Source of the DNA: Lachnospiraceae bacterium | GTDB taxonomy: Bacteria; Bacillota; Clostridia; Lachnospirales; Lachnospiraceae | Direction of reading: 5' to 3' | Assembly (NCBI GenBank): GCA_023663945.1 | Contig: JAMPGL010000035.1 | Location: forward strand, 1 to 44,454 | Length of the DNA: 44,454 nucleotides | Shown: positions 8,554 through 15,463 of the stretch, in pieces | How the letters are laid out: each line of letters opens with the position of its first letter | Position numbering within the stretch: position 1 is the first letter of the stretch | Program-made: the position numbers and the translations under genes | Notes under the pieces: model-generated | The model's database searches: none | Told to the model about the DNA's origin: nothing | Seen by the model: the letters and a program-made list of their open reading frames with translations, nothing else

Positions 8554-9864
8554 CTAGATGTTTCCAAATCCCATGTAAGCAGGCAAAAGCACCAGCATCA
8601 TAACTACAGCCAGCATGATGGTCATGGGAAGCAGCAGTTTTGTCCCTGCCTCCTCCCCTGCTTTTCGGGCATAATTCCTTCTGTCCTCCTGCGCCGTGTA
8701 AGCCTCCTGCTCCAAAAACCGCAGCAGCTGGCTATTGCCCTGCTTTAAATGCACTCCCAGCAGAAAACTGAGCCTCCTGTATCTCATCTCTCCGCATCTC
8801 TGCCCCCACTGCTGATATACCTGCTCCTCCTCCATCCCATTTTCTAACTGATAGCAGAGGGTTTTGATCTCCTCATACAGATATTGCTTTCCCTGCGTTC
8901 TTTTCTGCATTCCGTAATCATCCGCTATCTTGGCAAACGCTTTTTTGATGGTCATGCCAGCCATCATATAAAGCCGGAGCATACTGACAAACCCTGCATA
9001 TTCCGCCATGAGCTGGGAGTTTCTCTTTTGGATGTTTTTTGCCAGATCCCGGTCCATACCTCTTCCGATTAAGACGGCTGTGAGCAAAAACAATAGAAAT
9101 ACCCAAAAACTATACTCCTGTCTCTGCTCCTGCCAGCTGATTAATTCTCCGTTTAAGCTCTGGGGTAAAAATATCTGCTTCTCATCCTCTTTCATCTCCT
9201 TTCCTGCCAGCTCCTCTTCCAGTTCCCGAAAAAATAGTTCCTCCTGAGTCAGCGTTTCCGGCATCAGGAAGACGTTTATTTCAAAAATTTCCCTGACCTC
9301 CTGCTGTGTATCCTGAACGGATGCTGTTAAGGTTACCCACTCTCCTTCCTTGGAAATATTCTCCCGATTTACAGTTCCGTCCGTCCGAATACGATTTGGA
9401 TTATTGCTCTCCCATCGAATCCGAAAGGGATACCCCTTTACCGTTGAAACGAAATTCAAATTTGTTGCCACATGACGCAGATCCGGATTATTCCCTTTTA
9501 TTAAATCAGGAATATTTGCCCTGAGATCCTCTATCAATTTCTCCTTTTCTGCCGCGGTATACTGTCTTTCACGGATAGATAAATTAATCTTCCGGCTCCA
9601 CTCCTCTGTCTGCGCAAGCAGTGTGACCTTAAAATCCCCCGCACCCCATTCATTTCTGGTGATGCGTGCCCCTTCCGCCAGTCTTGCCTCCATTCGGCTG
9701 CTCAAATGAAGGCTTATGGCAGACACGACCCCGATGATAACCATCAGCCCCATTAATACTGTCTTTTTCTTTTGGTAATCCTGATACAGCTTCTCCGTAC
9801 TTTTTCCGGGATTCAGCTGTGTAAGCATTTTGATAACCGCAGTATTTTTTCTTTTCTTGTTCAC
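8554..9864 (-). CDS. TadC-like pilus assembly membrane protein with Ig-like insertion
   Basis: The C-terminal part (about 285-436) is a type II secretion F domain as in TadC. Before it are a transmembrane helix (35-55), a region of about 195 residues, and a second helix (251-268). Within that region residues about 110-202 match the atrophied bacterial Ig pattern: WESNNPNRI, DGTV, EGEWVTLTASV, then a FEINV strand. I chose the GTG start at 9864 because AAAGGGG lies six bases before it. A GTG in frame at 9918 would add 18 residues but has no clear ribosome site. TadC normally partners TadB as the inner membrane platform. Confidence 0.75.
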   Translation of the reverse strand: MNKKRKNTAVIKMLTQLNPGKSTEKLYQDYQKKKTVLMGLMVIIGVVSAISLHLSSRMEARLAEGARITRNEWGAGDFKVTLLAQTEEWSRKINLSIRERQYTAAEKEKLIEDLRANIPDLIKGNNPDLRHVATNLNFVSTVKGYPFRIRWESNNPNRIRTDGTVNRENISKEGEWVTLTASVQDTQQEVREIFEINVFLMPETLTQEELFFRELEEELAGKEMKEDEKQIFLPQSLNGELISWQEQRQEYSFWVFLLFLLTAVLIGRGMDRDLAKNIQKRNSQLMAEYAGFVSMLRLYMMAGMTIKKAFAKIADDYGMQKRTQGKQYLYEEIKTLCYQLENGMEEEQVYQQWGQRCGEMRYRRLSFLLGVHLKQGNSQLLRFLEQEAYTAQEDRRNYARKAGEEAGTKLLLPMTIMLAVVMMLVLLPAYMGFGNI

Positions 9865-9922
9865 TTGTTTCCCCTTTAACTTTCTGCATCTGTGCCAATT
9901 CTTTACAATCTCTGCCACGCTT

Positions 9923-10723
9923 TTAGACTGCTCTGGGAATCATTTTTTGCGATAAAAGATACGCTCCCGCATATAAAAGCAAACATACTGTCATGATTAC
10001 CGCCCCTCCGGCACAGTGGTATAATCCGTCAAAATATCCGGGAGAGGTGATATTGATGTATAGGACAATCAAAAAGGGCATGGCATTCATGATTTTTTGT
10101 TCCAGTTTTCTTGCACTGAGCAGCACTTCTATCTCTTTTTCTGTCTCTGACTTTCTGATAATGATATCCGCCGTCTTTTCCATGACCTCAGCCATATTTC
10201 CGCTGCTTTTTCCGGAAATTTCATAGACAGAAGCAAATTCCTGTATTTCTGCTATCTGTGTCTGTTCTCCGATTTGATTCCATAAGGCGGAAAAGTCAAT
10301 ATTGTTTTCCCTCCCCGTTTGAAGAATCTTAAGCATTTTGCAGACAGCACTTTCTGTGCCGTAAAGGTTTTTCATGTCATGATAACCGGAAAGAAAGGCA
10401 TTTTCCGCAGAATAGCCTGCCTTTTGTCCTGTTGATACTAAAAGCATCAGCTCTTTGAACTGTTCCCTTGCCTCCCCTTTTTTCTGAAAAAGAAGCGCCT
10501 CCTTTTCCATCCGATAATAACCTGCCCCCACAAGGCTTAAGGGAAGCAGTGCCATCCATTCGCGGTAAAAGAAGTAGTCGATGATACCGATTACCAGCAC
10601 GCTTTTTAACAAAAGAAATATCTTTTCTCCTGCTGTCAGCGAAATCAAAGCCTCTTCCTGCTTCCGCACAGCACTCCCTATGGTACTGCGCGGATACCGT
10701 TTCCCTTTCTTTTTATTCTTCAA
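9923..10723 (-). CDS. TadB-like type II secretion F protein
   Basis: The 266-residue product has two hydrophobic segments near residues 33-68, a cytoplasmic helical domain, and C-terminal membrane helices (about 212-260). The segment with EFASVYEISGKSSGNMAEVM and the following helix matches the GspF/TadB family. It should form the membrane platform with TadC on which the TadA ATPase acts. Its start overlaps the TadA gene by 11 bp. Some helices are weakly hydrophobic, so topology is only approximate. Confidence 0.82.
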   Translation of the reverse strand: MKNKKKGKRYPRSTIGSAVRKQEEALISLTAGEKIFLLLKSVLVIGIIDYFFYREWMALLPLSLVGAGYYRMEKEALLFQKKGEAREQFKELMLLVSTGQKAGYSAENAFLSGYHDMKNLYGTESAVCKMLKILQTGRENNIDFSALWNQIGEQTQIAEIQEFASVYEISGKSSGNMAEVMEKTADIIIRKSETEKEIEVLLSARKLEQKIMNAMPFLIVLYINITSPGYFDGLYHCAGGAVIMTVCLLLYAGAYLLSQKMIPRAV

Positions 10724-11903
10724 TGTATCTCAGCTCCCCCCTAATCCTTTCGTCATCGCCAATTCCTGTCTGTTCAAAGCGGAAAATTGTCTTCATCTGC
10801 ACTTCTCCCTCCTCAAAACCGATGGGTTTTGCAATCTCCAAAACACGTCTGCTTCCGTCCTTTAACCTCCCCAGATGAATCATAAAATCGAAGCCGGAAG
10901 CTATCTGCTTGCGGATTGCAGATATGGGCATTTCCATCCCCATAAGAACCATGGTTTCAAGCCGGCTCACTACATCTCTGACGCTGTTTGCGTGAACCGT
11001 GGTCATGGCGCTGTGCCCCACGTTTACGCTTTGAAGCATGTCCACCGCCTCCTTTCCCCGAACCTCTCCCACGATAATCCGGTCCGGACGCATCCGCAGG
11101 GAAGTTTTAATCAAATCTCTGATTGTGATTTCCCGACAGCCCTCTACATTTGCATTCCGTGTCTCCATGCTCACAAGATTAGGAATCTCGTTCAGCTGCA
11201 GCTCCGCACTGTCTTCAATGGTTATCACCCTCTCTCTCCTTGGAATAAACTGTGATAAAACGTTCAAAAAAGTTGTTTTTCCTGAACCAGTCCCACCTGA
11301 TACGAGAATGTTGCTGCCTGCCTCCACCTGTTCCTTAAGCCATTCCCGGCACTCACTGGTCACGGAACCAAATGCAATCAGCTCTTCCATCGTGATCGGT
11401 TTCGGCGGAAAACGCCGGATGGTGAGAATTGGACCGTTTAATGCAATCGGCTCCAATACCACGTTCACCCTTGCCCCGTCTTTTAATCTGGCATCCACTA
11501 TCGGAGATGCCTCATTGACCACCCGGTTGCACTCCGACGTAATCTGCCGGATAACGTGCTTGAGCTTTTCTTTGGAATCAAAACAAAGATCCAGCTTTTG
11601 CAGCCTGCCTTCCTTTTCCACAAAAATTCCGCTTGTCCCGTTAACCATGATTTCCGTTATCTCAGGGTCTTCAATTAACTTCTGCAAAATCCCAAGCTGC
11701 CTGATGGAGTGAAAGACGTCCTTTCTCAGCCGTTCCCTGACCCCCAGATCCATATAATGCTTTTTGCTTTCCTTTTGAATCTGCTCATCAATTAATTCTC
11801 TGATCTCCTCTTCCGACAAATGTCTTGACAGGTCAATCTGGTCTACAATGATCTCCTGTAAGGATTTTCTTATTTCATGATCCATATTCTTTCTTTTCCT
11901 CAT
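10713..11903 (-). CDS. tadA: TadA/CpaF secretion ATPase
   Basis: The 396-residue protein is a full-length CpaF-type AAA+ secretion ATPase. Walker A is GGTGSGKTT at 203-211, Walker B is in RPDRIIVGE (272-280), and the His box is HSAMTTVHAN at 298-306. An N-terminal domain of about 160 residues precedes the motor. It should hexamerise on the cytoplasmic face and drive assembly, and perhaps retraction, of the Flp pilus. The gene overlaps tadZ by 29 bp at its start and tadB by 11 bp at its end, a sign of strong translational coupling. Confidence 0.92.
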   Translation of the reverse strand: MRKRKNMDHEIRKSLQEIIVDQIDLSRHLSEEEIRELIDEQIQKESKKHYMDLGVRERLRKDVFHSIRQLGILQKLIEDPEITEIMVNGTSGIFVEKEGRLQKLDLCFDSKEKLKHVIRQITSECNRVVNEASPIVDARLKDGARVNVVLEPIALNGPILTIRRFPPKPITMEELIAFGSVTSECREWLKEQVEAGSNILVSGGTGSGKTTFLNVLSQFIPRRERVITIEDSAELQLNEIPNLVSMETRNANVEGCREITIRDLIKTSLRMRPDRIIVGEVRGKEAVDMLQSVNVGHSAMTTVHANSVRDVVSRLETMVLMGMEMPISAIRKQIASGFDFMIHLGRLKDGSRRVLEIAKPIGFEEGEVQMKTIFRFEQTGIGDDERIRGELRYIEE

Positions 11904-12906
11904 GCTCCAACAAATCCGGAAAAACCTGTGCCCTGATATATGACGCCAATTCCCCGTAAGTCAGTTCTTCAAATCGTGCCGGAAGTTCTCGAAAGACCGG
12001 GAGCCTCCATTTCGTGGTTTTCACATTGATGTCACCGTAATTCATGTACTCCAGCGCCTTTTCGTATTGTTCAATCTTTGCCATTGCAAGTCCATCGTCC
12101 CTTGATATGGTATAAATGCGCTCACAGCTGCGCAGCATATCCCACAAGTCCATTACCATATCTGATAAATCTAAGATTAAAAACTCATACTCACTGGTCT
12201 TCTCAATCTCCTGAAACAGATCAATCCATTGATTTCCTCTTATTCCTGCCAGATTTTGATAAATCTCTGCCGGAGGGATAAAGTCAAGCCCGTTTACGGT
12301 CTCCACCATACTTTCCAGCCGGTACGAAAGCTTTTCTCTTGCACACTCAAAGTAGTACATAAGATCCGATAAATCATTTTCATAGCGTTTATTCAACATC
12401 CTGCCAAATCCGGAATACGCTTCAAAATTCAAATATAAAGTCTTGTATTTCTTGGCGAGCATCTGTCCCAAGGTCAACGAAAATGTTGTTTGAAGACATC
12501 TTCCAACAGGCGTGTAAATCCCGATAATCCGCATTTTTTGTAACCCTGTTCTTAAGGTGACAGGCACCGACTCCGATCTGTCTGTGTAATACTTCATGAT
12601 TTCGTGAAGAATATTCTCACTCGATTGGTACTTATTGATATGATGCAGAGTTTTATTAAGATTTTTACCGCTTTCGCTTAAGATAATAATGTGTGGAATT
12701 TGAAGGGTCTCCACCTCCCTTTTGTACACGTTTTCTGAAATGAGCAGACACTCAATATCACCCATTTTACTGTAGGAATAAAATCTGTCCTCATCAGTAA
12801 AAACGTAGATTTCAAAGGGCAGGTTCATCTTTTCCCCAATAAAATCCATAAGCCGATATGCATAGCTCTCCTCACCGTCAAAAATCGCAAGGATTTTTTT
12901 GTCCAA
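11875..12906 (-). CDS. TadZ/CpaE-like protein with degenerate P-loop
   Basis: The 343-residue protein has an N-terminal receiver-like domain (about 1-110) and a C-terminal MinD/ParA-like domain. The expected Walker A is at residues 131-141 but reads YTPVGRCLQTT, which keeps the fold outline (S/T-rich turn before a helix) yet lacks the usual lysines, so ATP hydrolysis is doubtful. TadZ/CpaE proteins localise pilus assembly in the cell. The start is TTG at 12906, supported by AAGGAGG five bases upstream. It is the first gene of the operon. Confidence 0.75.
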   Translation of the reverse strand: MDKKILAIFDGEESYAYRLMDFIGEKMNLPFEIYVFTDEDRFYSYSKMGDIECLLISENVYKREVETLQIPHIIILSESGKNLNKTLHHINKYQSSENILHEIMKYYTDRSESVPVTLRTGLQKMRIIGIYTPVGRCLQTTFSLTLGQMLAKKYKTLYLNFEAYSGFGRMLNKRYENDLSDLMYYFECAREKLSYRLESMVETVNGLDFIPPAEIYQNLAGIRGNQWIDLFQEIEKTSEYEFLILDLSDMVMDLWDMLRSCERIYTISRDDGLAMAKIEQYEKALEYMNYGDINVKTTKWRLPVFRELPARFEELTYGELASYIRAQVFPDLLEHEEKKEYGS

Positions 12907-13050
12907 TACAGCCTCCTTTTCTTTTGATTGTTGTCAATGTACATGCTGCGTTTTGATTTTCGGAAGGAGTCCTCCCAATGAAATCAAGACCCGGCGCCTT
13001 AGAGTTCAGCGTCCTCTTTAAAGAGTTTAAGTAAGAATTTCTTAACTGTG
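12907..13050 (-). promoter_or_regulatory. Long structured 5' leader of the Tad operon
   Basis: About 145 nt lie between the predicted transcription start (near 13050) and tadZ. They contain the dyad TAAGAA-T-TTCTTA (13032-13044), the perfect palindrome CTCTTTAAAGAG (13014-13025), and a TTGATTT/AAATCAA pair (12953-12959 with 12981-12987) enclosing a 19-nt loop. No known riboswitch class could be matched by eye. It could be protein operators, an RNA switch or simply a long leader. Confidence 0.45.
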
Positions 13051-13056
13051 AGATTG

Positions 13057-13085
13057 ATTATACAAGATGAACAAAAACTTGTCCA
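13057..13085 (-). promoter_or_regulatory. Sigma-A promoter of the Tad operon
   Basis: On the minus strand TGGACA (13080-13085) and a perfect TATAAT (13057-13062) are 17 bp apart. Transcription would start near 13050 and run through the leader into tadZ. Further promoters inside the ten-gene operon were not seen. Confidence 0.75.
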
Positions 13086-13121
13086 TACTCTTTTAAAAAT
13101 TTTTTAATTTTTGGTACATTT

Positions 13122-13394
13122 CTACAAAATCATGTAAAAATTTATCCCCAAAAGCACTGCAACCCCCGGAAATCCAAGGATTGCGGATGTCAAAAAGGTT
13201 GCCGGACCATAACCGATCTGTACCGACGGAATAAAGCGTCCAAGAAAAAAATTTAAAAAATACGCTATCAGCATCCCGGATAATCCGCGCAGGATAAAAT
13301 TTAAAATAATCTCCGCACGGTTCCGCAAAATGCCAATTAAAAGCACTGCCGCCAAAATTCCAACTATAAAAAAGATACCTGTATATGTGTCCAT
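13122..13394 (-). CDS. bofA: BofA family sigma-K processing regulator homologue
   Basis: The 90-residue protein has three hydrophobic segments (about 7-22, 33-52, 66-88) and the GFPGVAVLLGIN ending of the BofA family. In Bacillus BofA sits in the forespore outer membrane and inhibits SpoIVFB so that pro-sigma-K is processed only on signal. Presence suggests the organism can sporulate or descends from spore formers. The start is supported by AAGGGGG upstream. Unlike in Bacillus, where the DUF2508 gene precedes bofA in one operon, the DUF2508 gene here is divergent. Confidence 0.8.
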   Translation of the reverse strand: MDTYTGIFFIVGILAAVLLIGILRNRAEIILNFILRGLSGMLIAYFLNFFLGRFIPSVQIGYGPATFLTSAILGFPGVAVLLGINFYMIL

Positions 13395-13563
13395 CCCTAT
13401 CCCCCTTTTCCCATTTAATATATGTCTGAAAATTTCTCCCTATGATGGAATAAAGAAAAATTTTTCTGCTTATACTCATAACATACAGGTAATTATTGGA
13501 TGATTTCGGAATAAAATGTAAAGAAAGCGATATACAAATCTGTCAATGGAAAAGAGGGTCATT

Positions 13564-13872
13564 ATGAAAATGTATTTCAGCCAGAGTTCCCGATCAAACC
13601 GCACACTTTCCGAAAAAGAAATTGAGCGAAACGCACTTTTGTCTGACCTGGAAAAAACCAAGCAGGCACTGGAAGTAGCGTACGCTGGATTTGATAATGT
13701 AACGGAACCTGATCTGATCGACTGCTATATCTACGAGGTAAATTCCGTCTACAAGCGGTACAAGTTTTTAATGGAACAGGCAGCAAGGATTGCCCTGCTG
13801 CCCGATGAAAATTCTGATTCTGAACCTGCCGCCTTAAGCACGGAAACCCCGGTCACTTCCCTGGTCGGCTAA
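13564..13872 (+). CDS. DUF2508 (YaaL-like) protein
   Basis: A 102-residue protein, mainly helical, with the segment L-x-x-AYAGFDNVTEPDLIDCYIYEVN and following YKFLMEQA typical of DUF2508/YaaL. Function of the family is unknown; in Firmicutes it is often next to recR and bofA. The ATG at 13564 is preferred to one 18 bp upstream because GAGGG lies at proper distance before it. The last 39 bp overlap the convergent fliS gene on the other strand. It is one of the few plus-strand genes in the first half of the window. Confidence 0.75.
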   Translation: MKMYFSQSSRSNRTLSEKEIERNALLSDLEKTKQALEVAYAGFDNVTEPDLIDCYIYEVNSVYKRYKFLMEQAARIALLPDENSDSEPAALSTETPVTSLVG

Positions 13873-14310
13873 ATTTTCGGTCAGATTATCTCTGCCGTAA
13901 GTGAGACCCGCATACACCGTCTGCGTATTTGCCATCATCGGCGCCGAGGCATCCTCCTTGCTGATGGTCTCAAACGCCTCGTGGAGCTTGCTCATAACCA
14001 TTCTCACATGGGAAAGCTCCTCCGTGCGGTTATGAATGTCTGCTTTGGTGAGCTCTCTGTCTGCATACAGATAAAGCTGTAATAAGTTAAACGCCAGCCC
14101 GTAATCATAATTCAAGGATGAAATCAACTCCCTAAGGCATCCTCTTGCCTTTCTGATGCCATCGCGAAACCCCTTTTTATCGTCCTTGCCGCAGGCTTCC
14201 TCGGCATCATCCAAATAGGTCAGCAGCATCTCATACAAAACAACCACCAACTGAGACTTATTTGCCCGGGTAATCCTCAGCGTAAACTGCTGCTTCATTT
14301 CGTTCGTCAT
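13834..14310 (-). CDS. fliS: FliS-like flagellin chaperone
   Basis: The 158-residue protein is helical and follows flagellin directly (20 bp gap). Its sequence (LVVVLYEMLLTYLDDAEEA, then SSLNYDYGLAFNLLQLYLYADREL) agrees with the FliS fold, in which a helical bundle binds the flagellin C-terminus, keeps it unfolded and prevents early polymerisation before export. It is somewhat longer than the usual 125-135 residues because of a C-terminal tail of about 30 residues. That tail is the part that overlaps the DUF2508 gene on the opposite strand. Confidence 0.78.
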   Translation of the reverse strand: MTNEMKQQFTLRITRANKSQLVVVLYEMLLTYLDDAEEACGKDDKKGFRDGIRKARGCLRELISSLNYDYGLAFNLLQLYLYADRELTKADIHNRTEELSHVRMVMSKLHEAFETISKEDASAPMMANTQTVYAGLTYGRDNLTENLADQGSDRGFRA

Positions 14311-14329
14311 TCTGCATCATCCTTTCATG

Positions 14330-15463
14330 CTACTGTAACAACTGCAATACCTGAGAAGGTCTCTCATTTGCCTGTGCCAGCATAGAAGTACTTGCCTGGG
14401 AAAGCACCTGCAAAGTGGTGTACTCTGTCATCTCTTCCGCCATATCCAAATCCATAATTCTGGAATAAGCCGCCGTCATGCTCTCACTGGTAATATCCAG
14501 ACTGCTGATGGTGTGTTCCAGACGGTTCTGATAAGCGCCAAGGTTGCTTCTTGCGGCAGAAACATACTTAATAGCATCATTCATTCTGCCTAAGGCATCT
14601 CTTGCACTTTCCTGACTTCCCATATCGATGTCGGCAATTCCGATAAGCTCCAAAGAGAGCGCCGGAATCCGAATATCAAGCTGCTGTCCTTCGTTGGCGC
14701 CAATCTGCGTATCCATGGTGCCAAAGCCGACTAAATTAAGGGTAACATTAGTAAATGAAGTCTCTTTTGAAACATCTAACTGTAATTCAAAGTCCGGATT
14801 ATCCTTGTTGCGAATGTTGATAATGTTTCCTTTCACGCTGATCAGCGCATCCGCATTAGCACCGCTGGATGTCTTGGGCATCCCTTCTCCGCTGCCGCCT
14901 ACAAATACCACGGAATCCGGATCAATTGTTCCATCCGCCTTATACGTAACATCTAAACTAGCAATTGTATACTCCCCACTGCTTACCTTATTTCCATAAG
15001 ATGCGACTTTCATATCTACATCGTTTGTGTATCCCTTCAAATCAAACGTGCCATCCAAAAGCGGCTGTCCGTTAAACTCTGTCTCCGCCACAATACGGTC
15101 AATTTCTTCCTTTAACTGGTCTACCTCTTCCTGAATCAGTCTACGGTCATCGTCTGTGATTGTTCCCGTGCTTGCCTTTACTGCCAGCTCATTAATTCTC
15201 TGCAGCATATCATGAATCTCTGACATGGTTCCGTCGGCAATTTCAATTACGGAAATTCCATCTCCCGCATTCTGAACAGCCGTATCAACGCCCTTAATCT
15301 GGGCGTTCATGCGCTTTGACATTGCAAGGCCTGACGGGTTATCCTTCGCATTCACAATCTTAAGCCCGGAGGATAATCTTGCTAAAGATGCCTGAAGGCG
15401 GTTATCATTTTTTTGTAATGAGTTGTTGGCAATTACTGCCGATGCGTTAAAATTAATTTTCAT
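14330..15463 (-). CDS. fliC: Flagellin
   Basis: The 377-residue protein has the conserved N-terminal D0/D1 (about 1-140, including RLSSGLKIVNAKDNPSGLA) and C-terminal D1/D0 (about 290-377, ending in LLQ), with a short variable middle. The segment LQRINELAVKAST near 87-99 corresponds to the TLR5-recognised part of D1. It is the filament subunit, exported by the flagellar type III system and capped by FliS binding during export. It overlaps the end of the DUF6240 gene by 11 bp and has an AAAGGAA-type site in that overlap. Length is short to average for the family. Confidence 0.95.
   Translation of the reverse strand: MKINFNASAVIANNSLQKNDNRLQASLARLSSGLKIVNAKDNPSGLAMSKRMNAQIKGVDTAVQNAGDGISVIEIADGTMSEIHDMLQRINELAVKASTGTITDDDRRLIQEEVDQLKEEIDRIVAETEFNGQPLLDGTFDLKGYTNDVDMKVASYGNKVSSGEYTIASLDVTYKADGTIDPDSVVFVGGSGEGMPKTSSGANADALISVKGNIINIRNKDNPDFELQLDVSKETSFTNVTLNLVGFGTMDTQIGANEGQQLDIRIPALSLELIGIADIDMGSQESARDALGRMNDAIKYVSAARSNLGAYQNRLEHTISSLDITSESMTAAYSRIMDLDMAEEMTEYTTLQVLSQASTSMLAQANERPSQVLQLLQ

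Noticed and set aside
9864-9918. Longer N-terminus for TadC from a GTG at 9918
   Set aside because: No ribosome site before it, while the GTG at 9864 has AAAGGGG at good distance.
12907-13050. c-di-GMP-I riboswitch in the Tad leader
   Set aside because: A GACGC and a CGGGTC segment recall part of the aptamer, but the CAGGGCAAACC half and the tetraloop receptor are missing and spacing does not fit.
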